The translations under genes were made by a program, and so were the position numbers. A stretch of 64,000 nt of DNA from Azoarcus sp031546845 (GTDB lineage Bacteria; Pseudomonadota; Gammaproteobacteria; Burkholderiales; Rhodocyclaceae), in contig JAVBJT010000004.1 in NCBI GenBank assembly GCA_031546845.1, positions 62,001-126,000 of the forward strand, read 5' to 3'. Positions 1-10,409 of this stretch are shown here, piece by piece. The notes beneath the pieces were generated by a model. The model was not told the DNA's origin. It worked only from the letters and a program-made list of their open reading frames with translations, and made no database searches. The stretch's first letter is position 1, and each line of letters begins with the position of its first letter.

Positions 1-1955
1 ACGTTCTGCACCACCCCCTGGCGCCCCACTGTCACCGCGCCGGTGCGAGAGTTGTACGCGGCGCCATAGCGCCCCGCGAACTGGTTGCCGGTATAGGCAT
101 CAAAACCGGCCACACCCCGGCTCACGCTTTGCGCATTGCCCCAGCGGCGGTAGACGTTGCCCGTGGTGCCGGCCCAGCCGCCCGGCCCCCACGCGGTAAT
201 GCCGCCATAGCGGTTGTAATAAGCGCCGCCCCAATACGGCCCCCACCACGGCGCGGGCGGATACCACCAACCGTAATCGGCCCAGGCCCAGGCCCAACCA
301 AAGGCGAAACCGAACGCCCAACCATCCCACGGCGTCCAGCACATGCTGGCGCCGGTGCCATAGCTCACCGGCTGGCCATACCAATAAGCACCAGTCCAAG
401 AGTCGTACACGTAGCCAGTGCCATAGACCACCACGCCGTCGGCGGTAATGATGCTGCCGTAATAGCCGGGGGTATAGCCGAGGATGACCGTCGTCGCGGT
501 TACGCCGTAAATTTTCACGTAGGTCACGTAATGCAGCGGCGAGGAAACGGGGATGGCGTAAATTTCCGCCGGCACCGCCACTGCCACCGACCACGGCCCG
601 GTCACCCGCGCGGCGACGAACCACACCCCGTTGTGCAGCGCATACCACTCCGTTTCGCCAGCGCGGATGATCGGGTCGGCGGCGTTGAACACATAGGCCA
701 TGCCGGTACCGTCGATTTGGCGCAGTTGCGGGCTGCCATCGATCACTGGCGTAAAGGTGGTCTTCACCCGATCGACCGTCGCCGTCTGCGGAATCTGGCT
801 GGCGATGACCGCTTCCCGCGCCTGCACAGTACCAGGCACCGACGCCTTGACGTTCTCCTTCGCGGAACCGTCCGGAATGCGCGCGAAATCGGCCGGCAGA
901 TCGCCCGGCGAAACATACTGCCACGGCCCGTCGAGCGACGCGGAACGGAACCAACGCCCAGAGAGCAGCACGTAGCTCTGTTGGTTCGCCATATCCTTGA
1001 AAATGTTGCCGCTGGTGTTATCGACATAGAGCAGGTTGGTACCTTGCAAGGGCACGTAATTCGGCTCGCCGTTAGTCACCAGTAATTCGGCCGGCCGGGT
1101 TTCGACGAAGACAGCCGGCGGGTTCCCTTCGGGAAGTTGGGCAAGTGACGGCCGCTTGCCGCTTTTCTCGTCCGGCTTGCCGGCAAGCAGATCGGTCTGC
1201 TTGTCGTCGGCGGCCTGCGTTTCGGCGGTGCCCGCGCCAACCGGACCGGAGCGCGCGATACGCCACGGGCCAGCAAGGCTGTCGGCGGTCAGATAGCCAT
1301 CGAGGTAGTGCAAGTAGTAGCGGTCGGCGGGGTCGCGCAGCAGCAGCACACGGGTGTTGAGCGCACGCTCCAGCGGCGTACCCGCCACCTTCGCCCAGTG
1401 CGGCTCGCCGTCGACGTAGATCAGCAGCGCCGGCTGGCGGGAAAAGATGATTTGCGGCGGATCGTTTCTCACCGGCTGTGCCTGCCCGCGCCGCTCGGCC
1501 TGCGAGATAGAAAGCGCGGTTTCGAGACGGTCGAGCGCGATGCCGTCCACATCGCGCACCATCGCATCCTGCATGCTCTTGGCAAAGCTCGCCTCGCGCT
1601 CGGGCGCGGACGGAAATTTCACCGCGAAGCGTTTGATTTGGTTGAACCAGACCGTGCGCGAGGGGCGATCCACCTGCATGGAGGCATCAAGGTAAAGCAC
1701 GCCGTAGATCGGCGCTTTTTCACCAGGGAAAGTCGCCGCCATCGCCGAATGCGCCTGAATGTCGATGCCATCCCAAGCGTCGAGTTGCGGCTGAAAGATC
1801 TCCACCGAGAGGCCATTGGCCTGAACCGTGCGCGGCCAGGCGCGCATTTCGCCCACGGGCGTGGAAGCCGACCACGCGGCGGATGAGCAGACGAACGACA
1901 GGAATAAAAGGAAACCGGGTAAACCGAGGAAAAACGCGAATTTCTTTTTTATCAT
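1..1955 (-). CDS. Secreted Trp/Tyr/Gly-rich protein of unknown function (C-terminus beyond window)
   Basis: An open minus-strand frame runs from an ATG at 1955 to the window edge with no stop, giving at least 651 residues. The N-terminus is a clear Sec signal (MIKKKF, hydrophobic core, then SSAAWSA), so the protein is exported. The middle part has several segments of the type 'GxWFxAxxxxGPW' (for example RWFRSASLDGPW and VWFVAARVTGPW), which look like repeated small beta modules. The last visible 130 residues are very rich in Gly, Trp and Tyr. I recall similar large proteins in betaproteobacteria being labelled 'carbohydrate-binding family V/XII', but no biochemical role is established and none is claimed. 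The gene stands alone and diverges from the 2313 gene. Confidence 0.75.
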   Translation of the reverse strand, partial: MIKKKFAFFLGLPGFLLFLSFVCSSAAWSASTPVGEMRAWPRTVQANGLSVEIFQPQLDAWDGIDIQAHSAMAATFPGEKAPIYGVLYLDASMQVDRPSRTVWFNQIKRFAVKFPSAPEREASFAKSMQDAMVRDVDGIALDRLETALSISQAERRGQAQPVRNDPPQIIFSRQPALLIYVDGEPHWAKVAGTPLERALNTRVLLLRDPADRYYLHYLDGYLTADSLAGPWRIARSGPVGAGTAETQAADDKQTDLLAGKPDEKSGKRPSLAQLPEGNPPAVFVETRPAELLVTNGEPNYVPLQGTNLLYVDNTSGNIFKDMANQQSYVLLSGRWFRSASLDGPWQYVSPGDLPADFARIPDGSAKENVKASVPGTVQAREAVIASQIPQTATVDRVKTTFTPVIDGSPQLRQIDGTGMAYVFNAADPIIRAGETEWYALHNGVWFVAARVTGPWSVAVAVPAEIYAIPVSSPLHYVTYVKIYGVTATTVILGYTPGYYGSIITADGVVVYGTGYVYDSWTGAYWYGQPVSYGTGASMCWTPWDGWAFGFAFGWAWAWADYGWWYPPAPWWGPYWGGAYYNRYGGITAWGPGGWAGTTGNVYRRWGNAQSVSRGVAGFDAYTGNQFAGRYGAAYNSRTGAVTVGRQGVVQN

Positions 1956-2312
1956 GGCAGCGTTCCTGGAAATAAAAGAAGAACCAGTAAGCAAAAACCC
2001 AACGGCCTGCACTAGACCTGCATTGCAGTATCGCAGAAGACTGCCGGATACCCCGCGCCAAGCGCCAAACCAAGCGCCAAGCGTGATGTTGCACAGCCAG
2101 CGCCATTATTGGCTCCGGCCGAATGCTTTATTGTGACCGCCGGAAGGCAGCCGGGTTCAGGAGCCCCCTCGGCCACCCCCGAACAGTAAGGCTTCCGGCG
2201 CAAATTGCCCGTACCCGCCGCGTCTGCGACAATCCCGTTGTCCTTCGGAAAACCGGTTTACCTCCACGGCGCCGAAAAGCGCGCCCTTTTCCTCCTCCGA
2301 AGCCCCGAGCCG
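1956..2312. other. Intergenic region between divergent genes, with an 11-bp direct repeat
   Basis: These 357 bases separate two divergent genes and must hold both promoters. The only structure I see is a pair of identical 11-base direct repeats, CCAAGCGCCAA, at 2058-2068 and 2070-2080, with a further CCAAGCG starting at 2077. The 12-base period could suit a regulator binding side by side, but nothing else supports that. Reading frames are open across parts of the region; none has a convincing start or family signature. Confidence 0.4.
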
Positions 2313-3413
2313 ATGACCACGACACCATCCCATTCGCCGCAACCCCTCCCATCCTCGCGCCAGTCCGCCCAGCGGCGCACCGATCAGATTCGCGCTTTTA
2401 CGTGCGAACTGGCACAACTGGAAGCAGACGGCGTGCTTGCCCTGCCTGAAACGCAGCGTGCCGGGCTTGCCGCACACCATCAGGCTCTGCTTGCGAACTA
2501 CGCGCGGCTTTTCGATGTGGACCGCGATAGTCAGGCACGGCGTTTATCGCTCGGCATGCGCATCAGCTCGCTCTTCGGTGCGCTGGCACTGGCCGCGAGC
2601 GTGTTTTTTCTGTTCTATCAGTTCTGGGGCCATTTTTCCGAAACGCTTCAGGTCGCAATTCTGGCCGCCGCCTCACTCGCCACCCTCAGCATCGCTGCGT
2701 GGCTTCAGGATCGCGACATCAGCGGTTATTTCACCCGGCTTGCAGCCCTGCTCGCCTTTGCCTGCTTCGTTCTCAACGTCGTCATGCTCGGGCAGATTTT
2801 CAACATCACACCCTCACCGCAGGCTTTTCTTGCCTGGGCCGCGCTCGCCCTGCTCCTTGCCTATGTTTGCGATCTGCGTCTGTTGCTCGTGGCGGGCCTG
2901 ATCTGCGCAACGTTTTTCGTTGTGGCCTGGATCAATATCTGGAGTGGATTGCCGTGGAATGCCTTCAGTACAAGGCCGGAGCACTTTTTCCCCATCGCTC
3001 CGCTTCTGTTCTGCCTGCCGCAATGGCTGCATCACCGCAGGCGCGAAGACTTCATACCGATCTACCGCCTTTGCGGCTTGGTGGTGCTGTTGTCGGCAAT
3101 ACTGGCGCTCTCCGAAAACGGCGGCCACAGCTATCTGGGCTGGAATACGAAAGTCGTGGAAGGCGCTTATCAAGTGCTCGGCTTCGCGCTCAGCGCGGCG
3201 GCAATCTGGCTGGGGCTACGGCGGCAATGGGTTGAAACCGTCAATACAGGCGTGGTTTTCTTCCTGATTTTCCTTGCGTTCAAGTTTTACGACTGGTGGT
3301 GGGAGTTGCTGCCCAAATGGGCCTTTTTCCTGCTTGTCGGACTCGTCGCCCTCGCCTGCCTGCTAGTGCTGAAACGTTTGCGCTACGGCAATAGCCCGCA
3401 AGGAGAAGCATGA
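2313..3413 (+). CDS. DUF2157-type polytopic membrane protein
   Basis: A 366-residue protein with a soluble N-terminal stretch of about 85 residues, followed by roughly nine to ten hydrophobic segments to the C-terminus. The N-terminal part (arginine-rich, ending DVDRDSQARRLSLGMRISSLFGALAL) followed by a block of helices matches the DUF2157 inner-membrane family. I chose the ATG at 2313 because residues encoded upstream in this frame are low-complexity Pro/Arg. Function is unknown. Its stop overlaps the ATG of the next gene by four bases, and the partner is the DUF4824-type protein usually found beside DUF2157, so the two are probably one operon and one complex. Confidence 0.75.
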   Translation: MTTTPSHSPQPLPSSRQSAQRRTDQIRAFTCELAQLEADGVLALPETQRAGLAAHHQALLANYARLFDVDRDSQARRLSLGMRISSLFGALALAASVFFLFYQFWGHFSETLQVAILAAASLATLSIAAWLQDRDISGYFTRLAALLAFACFVLNVVMLGQIFNITPSPQAFLAWAALALLLAYVCDLRLLLVAGLICATFFVVAWINIWSGLPWNAFSTRPEHFFPIAPLLFCLPQWLHHRRREDFIPIYRLCGLVVLLSAILALSENGGHSYLGWNTKVVEGAYQVLGFALSAAAIWLGLRRQWVETVNTGVVFFLIFLAFKFYDWWWELLPKWAFFLLVGLVALACLLVLKRLRYGNSPQGEA

Positions 3414-4264
3414 TGCGCTGGACGGGGAAAAAACTCTTCCTGATCGGTTGTGCGCTGATCGTACTGACACACGGCGTCACACTCGCGGGCGTGGCATGGA
3501 ATCGTGGCGACACGCCGACGGCGACGCTGAAACTGAGCGAACGGGAGTTATATCAATGGCGATCCGTACGCGATGAAAACAGCCAGATCACCCTCCATCT
3601 GAACTGGCGGGTTGCAAACGTTTCCAAAAATGATTGCGAGTACGACACCTGGTCCAAATCTCCCGCGTGGCTGGATCACGCCGAACTTGAGCGTTTGGGT
3701 TTTGATCTGTCATTGCCATACGACAACGGAAAAGCGCTTTTCCTGGCATTGGAAATGGATGGCTCCATCTACCAGCAGACGCTACGACAAGCACAAGAAA
3801 AAGTCGCCGATGCGGAACAGAAACTGGCCGCGACTCCACAAGCCGACACGGAAAAGCACGCGGATGCCGAAAGGTGTCTGACAAGAGCGCAGTCTCATCT
3901 ACAGAGGGAAGAAAACGACAGCAGCCGCCTGTTCGTTGTCGCAGCCGGCCTCGATGCCAAAGCGCTGCGCGCCGCCCATCCCGGACCTGAATACGCCATC
4001 GTGCGTGGTGAAATCACCGTACGGCAACAAGATCGCAACAATGACCGGAATCAAAAGACCTATATTTCCGCCCTGAGCGTCGACAGCATCAATGTTCCCT
4101 ATGCCTTGCGCACCACGGTCGAAGCTCACCTGGATGCAAAAGAAAAGCGCTCCAAAGAGAAAAGCTGCCCCAAACGCGACTCGCCCCCTGCGTTTGTCCT
4201 TGCCTGGGGACAACGCCTGGAACCCTGGCTCATGGCGGTGGATGCACCCGCACAAAATCAGTGA
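3410..4264 (+). CDS. DUF4824-type (GDYXXLXY-like) membrane-anchored protein
   Basis: A 284-residue protein with one N-terminal membrane anchor (about residues 7-27) and a mainly periplasmic remainder containing a charged helical stretch (about residues 125-170, rich in Gln, Lys and Glu) that may form a coiled coil. It resembles the DUF4824 partner of DUF2157 proteins, although the match is from pattern and context, not from a defined catalytic motif. ATGATG at 3410 overlaps the upstream stop, and AGGAGA lies just before it as a good ribosome-binding site. Role unknown; probably acts with the upstream membrane protein in envelope stress or transport. Confidence 0.65.
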   Translation: MMRWTGKKLFLIGCALIVLTHGVTLAGVAWNRGDTPTATLKLSERELYQWRSVRDENSQITLHLNWRVANVSKNDCEYDTWSKSPAWLDHAELERLGFDLSLPYDNGKALFLALEMDGSIYQQTLRQAQEKVADAEQKLAATPQADTEKHADAERCLTRAQSHLQREENDSSRLFVVAAGLDAKALRAAHPGPEYAIVRGEITVRQQDRNNDRNQKTYISALSVDSINVPYALRTTVEAHLDAKEKRSKEKSCPKRDSPPAFVLAWGQRLEPWLMAVDAPAQNQ

Positions 4265-4310
4265 TCCGGCGCCGGCGACCCATTCGGGGATCGGATTCAG
4301 GGCGCCGGAT
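4264..4310. terminator. Inverted repeat between convergent genes (possible weak bidirectional terminator)
   Basis: ATCCGGCGCC (4264-4273) and GGCGCCGGAT (4301-4310) are perfect 10-base inverted arms with a 27-base loop, sitting exactly between the convergent ends of the DUF4824 gene and kdpE; the right arm lies in the last codons of kdpE. There is no T-run on either side, so intrinsic termination would be weak. It may instead shield the 3' ends of the two messages. Confidence 0.35.
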
Positions 4311-5049
4311 GGCGGGGTTTCCCTTCCATGGAAAGAAAGCGCAGGCCGACGCCCGGCTCGGTGGCGATGTAGCGCGGCGCGGCCGCGTCGTCGCCAAGTT
4401 TATGGCGCAACTTGCTCACCAGGATGCGCAAATAGTGCGTGTCCTCGGCATGCGTCGGCCCCCACAACTCGCGCAGCAGTTGCGGCTGCGTGAGCACGCG
4501 GCCGGCGTGGTTCATCAATAGCGCAAGCAGGGCGAATTCACGCCGCGTGAGCACCACCGTGGCACCATCCAGGTGCACTTCGCGCCGGGCCAGATCGACA
4601 CGCAGACAACCATCGTCATAGACCGGAACGGCATCGCCGCCACCGGCGCGGCTGCGCAGCAGCACACGGATGCGCGCCATCAGTTCCTGGATACCGAACG
4701 GCTTGGTCACATAATCGTTGGCGCCGCCATCGAGCGCGGCCACTTTTTGCCCCTCGTCAGCGCGCACCGTCAGCACGATGACCGGCACCTGCGACCACTG
4801 ACGCAGTTCGCGCAGCACGTCCTGCCCATCCCGATCCGGCAGGCCGAGATCGAGCACGACCAGATCGGCGCCCTGGCTGACGAGCGCCGCCAGACCTTCC
4901 TCTCCGTTAGCGGCGAGCACGGTGCGATAGCCCTGCGCGCGCAGGCTGATATCGAGGAACTTGCGGATCTGCGGTTCGTCGTCGATCACCAGCACACGCA
5001 CCGGCGGCGCGGAGGCGATGGTTTCGTCAATCGTGTTCAATGGCGGCAT
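4297..5049 (-). CDS. kdpE: KdpE, potassium-operon response regulator
   Basis: A 250-residue OmpR/PhoB-type response regulator. The receiver domain has the acidic pair D23-D24, the phosphoacceptor D67 (in VVLDLGLPDRDG) and the conserved Lys of YVTKPF. A C-terminal winged helix (about residues 145-235) carries TRREFALLALL and LRILVSKLRHKLG, typical of the DNA-binding part. KdpE phosphorylated by KdpD activates kdp transcription under low potassium or osmotic stress. The gene overlaps the end of kdpD by 23 bases, so translation is likely coupled. It is the last gene of the operon. Confidence 0.95.
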   Translation of the reverse strand: MPPLNTIDETIASAPPVRVLVIDDEPQIRKFLDISLRAQGYRTVLAANGEEGLAALVSQGADLVVLDLGLPDRDGQDVLRELRQWSQVPVIVLTVRADEGQKVAALDGGANDYVTKPFGIQELMARIRVLLRSRAGGGDAVPVYDDGCLRVDLARREVHLDGATVVLTRREFALLALLMNHAGRVLTQPQLLRELWGPTHAEDTHYLRILVSKLRHKLGDDAAAPRYIATEPGVGLRFLSMEGKPRHPAP

Positions 5050-7696
5050 CCTGCGGCGGCACTTCGCTCCACGGCAACGTAAGGCGGATCATCGTGCCCT
5101 GTCCATCCGGGCCGGGTAGCGCCTCGACCGTTCCCATGTGGGCGCCGACGATGCCCTGCACGATGGCCAGGCCCAGCCCCGTTCCCTGGCTGCCGCGATC
5201 ACCCCGCTCGACACTATAGAACATGTCGAAAATGCGTCGACGCTCCTCCTCCGGGATGCCGGGGCCACGGTCGGCGATGTCCAGGCACAGCCGGTCGTCA
5301 TCGTCGCGCCGTGCGGCGATGCGGATCGGTACGCCGGGCGGAGAAAACTTGGCGGCATTTTCGAGCACGTTGAAGATCGCCTGTTCGATCAGCGCCGGAT
5401 GCACACGAATAGGCGGCAGATCGGAAGGAATATCGATATCGAAGCCGGTTCCCGGCGCGTAGCGCTGCAGGCGCGAGCTGGCCGAGCCGACGAGTTCGTC
5501 GACGCCGATCCAATCGCGCGTCAAGGTCAGCCCTTGGTGACCGAGGCGGGTCATGTCGAGCAGATTCTGAATGTAGCGGTCGAGCCGCTCACCTTCGAGG
5601 CGGATCGTTTCCAGCAGACTGCGGCTATCGTCCACGCTCAGAGCCGCGCCATAACTGGCGAGGCTATCGGCGGCGCCGATGATCGACGCCAGCGGCGAGC
5701 GCAGATCGTGCGACACCGAAGACAGCAATGCCGAGCGCAAACGCTCGGTTTCGCCGCCGACACGGGCGGTTTCCAGGTCGGAGACGAGACGGGCGCGCAG
5801 CGCGGCCTGACCGATATCGTCGACCATTGCCTCAGCCAGGCGCCGCTGCTCCAAGCTGAGCCGCGACATGCCTTCGGGAAACTGCAGGCCGGCCACGCCG
5901 ATCGCTTCCTGGTCGGCGCGGATAGGCAGGAACCACCACGCCGAAGCGGCCAGCGTATCGGTATAGCGCCCCGCCTGTTGGTCGTTCCGCCGTGCCCAAT
6001 CGGCGGCGGCCTTATCCTTGTCGCCCATCGATCCGCTGGCATCCTCGCCCGGTTCCTGGCCATCGATGCGCACCCAAGCCTCGGCGCCCAGCGCCGTCTT
6101 CAACGCATTGCGTCCGGCACGCACGACCTGCCCCAAATCGGCGGCGGTGGATAGTTGCCGCCCCAGCGATTGCATCGCGGTGGCATGAGCATTAGCCGCG
6201 CGTAGCGCCAGCACCTGCATGCGCAGCCGCGAAGCCAAGCGCCCAGCGATCAGGGCGGCGCCGAGAAACAGCAGTACCGTGGCCACGCCCTGGCGAGCGC
6301 TGATTTCCAAAGTGAAGCGCGGCTCGATGAAAAAGAAGTTGTACGCCAGAAAACACAACACCGCCGTCACTACCGCCGCCGCCATGCTGGTGCGGGAAGC
6401 CACCAGCAGCACCGCGACGATGAACACGGTGGATAAATCCTCCAGCCCGACCCAGCGCTCGCCGAGCATGGCGACGACGGTTGCCACCACGGTGCTAACC
6501 ACCACCAACACCGATTCGACCCGCGTCAGCCCCAGCCCGGCCTCGCGCAGGCGGCGGCGAGAGAGGGCGCGCGCTTCGGGCGTGTTGACGATGGTCAGTT
6601 CGTAACGCGCACCGCGCTCAAGCAACTGCTGCGTCAGCGTGCGATTGAACAAGCGCGCGAGCAGCCGTTCGCGGGTGCGGCCGATAACGATTGCCGACAC
6701 GCCGCTGGTAGCGGCGTAACCGAGCAACGCATCAGCCACGTTGGCGCCGCGCAGCACCTCGGTCGTGCCGCCGAGCGCGCGAGCCAGCGCGAAAGCGCGG
6801 TCCAATTCGAGTTGCTGTTCCTCCCCGAGTGGCATGCCGGTCTGCACCGCGACGACCGTCCACGGCGCGTCGCGCCGCTCGGCGATGCGCCGGCCGGCGC
6901 GTACCAGATACTCCGATTGCCCCCGGCCGTCGATGGAGACGAGCACGCGACGGCGCAACACGGTGCCGTGTAGGCCGCGCGCGGCCTGGGTTTCGCGCAG
7001 ATCGCTGTCGACATAATCGGCCGCCGTCTGCATCGCCAGTTCGCGCAGCGCGGCGAGGTTGGAGGGCGAAAAGAAAGCCTGCAACGCCTGCGTGGCCTGA
7101 TCGGGCAGATAGACCTTGCCCTGGTTGAGACGCTCGATCAGTTCGCGCGGCGGCAGATCGACCAGCCGGATGTCGCGCAAGCGGTCGAACACCACATCGG
7201 GCACGGTCTCGCTCACGCGCACCCCGGTAATCTGGTGGACAACGTCGTTGAGCGTTTCCAGATGCTGGATGTTGACCGTGGTATACACGTCGATACCGGC
7301 GTCGAGCAGTTCGGCGACATCCTGCCAGCGGCGCTCGTGACGGCTGCCGGGCACGTTGCGGTGCGCCAACTCATCGACCAGCGCGATCCGCGGACGGCGC
7401 GCGAGCAAGGCGTCGAGGTCCATCTCCTCCAGCGCCCTGCCCTGATAATCGATGCGCAGACGCGGAATCAAAGGCAGCCCGTCGAGCAGCGCGGCCGTCT
7501 CGCTGCGCCCATGCGTTTCAACGATGCCGATGACGACATCCATGCCTTGATGCAGCAACTCGCGCGCCCGCACGAGCATGGCGTAGGTTTTGCCCACGCC
7601 GGGGGCCGCGCCGAGAAACACGGTAAGACGGCCCGCGTCCTGCCGGCGCAGTTCGCCGATCAGGGCGTCGGCCTGGGCGGTACGGCCGTCGCTCAT
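5027..7696 (-). CDS. kdpD: KdpD, potassium/osmotic sensor histidine kinase
   Basis: An 889-residue sensor with the full KdpD architecture: N-terminal KdpD domain with a Walker A motif (GAAPGVGKT, residues 29-37), a universal-stress-protein domain (about 245-370), four membrane helices (about 395-490), a GAF-like region, then HisKA with the phospho-acceptor H663 (SHDLRSP) and an HATPase domain with N-box NVLENAAKFSP and GxG motifs. It autophosphorylates and signals to KdpE. Its ATG overlaps the kdpC stop. In E. coli the kinase is stimulated by dephosphorylated EIIA(Ntr), which matters here because a PtsN-like gene opens this same operon. Confidence 0.96.
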   Translation of the reverse strand: MSDGRTAQADALIGELRRQDAGRLTVFLGAAPGVGKTYAMLVRARELLHQGMDVVIGIVETHGRSETAALLDGLPLIPRLRIDYQGRALEEMDLDALLARRPRIALVDELAHRNVPGSRHERRWQDVAELLDAGIDVYTTVNIQHLETLNDVVHQITGVRVSETVPDVVFDRLRDIRLVDLPPRELIERLNQGKVYLPDQATQALQAFFSPSNLAALRELAMQTAADYVDSDLRETQAARGLHGTVLRRRVLVSIDGRGQSEYLVRAGRRIAERRDAPWTVVAVQTGMPLGEEQQLELDRAFALARALGGTTEVLRGANVADALLGYAATSGVSAIVIGRTRERLLARLFNRTLTQQLLERGARYELTIVNTPEARALSRRRLREAGLGLTRVESVLVVVSTVVATVVAMLGERWVGLEDLSTVFIVAVLLVASRTSMAAAVVTAVLCFLAYNFFFIEPRFTLEISARQGVATVLLFLGAALIAGRLASRLRMQVLALRAANAHATAMQSLGRQLSTAADLGQVVRAGRNALKTALGAEAWVRIDGQEPGEDASGSMGDKDKAAADWARRNDQQAGRYTDTLAASAWWFLPIRADQEAIGVAGLQFPEGMSRLSLEQRRLAEAMVDDIGQAALRARLVSDLETARVGGETERLRSALLSSVSHDLRSPLASIIGAADSLASYGAALSVDDSRSLLETIRLEGERLDRYIQNLLDMTRLGHQGLTLTRDWIGVDELVGSASSRLQRYAPGTGFDIDIPSDLPPIRVHPALIEQAIFNVLENAAKFSPPGVPIRIAARRDDDDRLCLDIADRGPGIPEEERRRIFDMFYSVERGDRGSQGTGLGLAIVQGIVGAHMGTVEALPGPDGQGTMIRLTLPWSEVPPQDAAIEHD

Positions 7697-8328
7697 CGGC
7701 CAGGCGTCATCGGATAGTTTTCATCGAGCGCCAGATTCAATTCCAATACATTCACCCTCGGCTGCCCGAGCAGACCGAACTGCGCCGGCTCGGTGTGCGC
7801 GTCCAGCAGGCGGGCGACACTGGCCTCATCCACCCCGCGCGCGGCAGCGACCCGCGCGAGTTGGAGCCGCGCCGCCGCCGGGCTCAGATGCGGATCGAGT
7901 CCGCTGCCGGATCGGGTAACAAGTTCGCCGGGCACCTCTTGCGCGGCGATCCCCTCGCGCCGGGCCACCTCATCTGTACTCGCGGCGATGCGCTGGCGTA
8001 GTTCCGGGTTGCCGCGGGCGAGATTGCTGCCGGCGGCAGCCATCGGATCGTAAGCGGCCGCCGACGGCCGTGGCTGGAAATAACGCGCGTCGACGAAGGG
8101 CTGCGCGACGAGCGCGGAACCGACGATACGACCATCGCGCTCGATCAGACTGCCCCCGGCCGCGTATGGAAACAGCACGCGCCCCAACCCAGCCGCCACC
8201 AACGCGTAGCACAGCCCGAAGCCGACCAGGACAACAGCGGCGAAGACCGTTGCGGCGCGCGCCACACCGCTGTCGCGTGGCCGCTCGGAAGGAAAGGCAT
8301 CAACAGGAAGAGAAGCGGAACGGGACAT
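7693..8328 (-). CDS. kdpC: KdpC, potassium-transporting ATPase subunit C
   Basis: A 211-residue single-pass membrane protein with one N-terminal helix (about residues 20-45) and the KdpC motifs: FVDARYFQPRPSAAAYDP, SNLARGNPEL and SGSGLDPHLSPAAA. KdpC binds the KdpFAB complex and supports nucleotide binding. I chose the ATG at 8328 because GAGGAGG precedes it and the kdpB stop lies 13 bases upstream; a longer reading to 8370 would run into kdpB. The stop overlaps the kdpD ATG. Confidence 0.95.
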   Translation of the reverse strand: MSRSASLPVDAFPSERPRDSGVARAATVFAAVVLVGFGLCYALVAAGLGRVLFPYAAGGSLIERDGRIVGSALVAQPFVDARYFQPRPSAAAYDPMAAAGSNLARGNPELRQRIAASTDEVARREGIAAQEVPGELVTRSGSGLDPHLSPAAARLQLARVAAARGVDEASVARLLDAHTEPAQFGLLGQPRVNVLELNLALDENYPMTPGR

Positions 8329-8341
8329 GGATGGGGCCTCC

Positions 8342-10381
<2,040 letters not shown>

Positions 10382-10409
10382 GGAAGATCGTCCTTTCAAT
10401 GCGCGGGGT

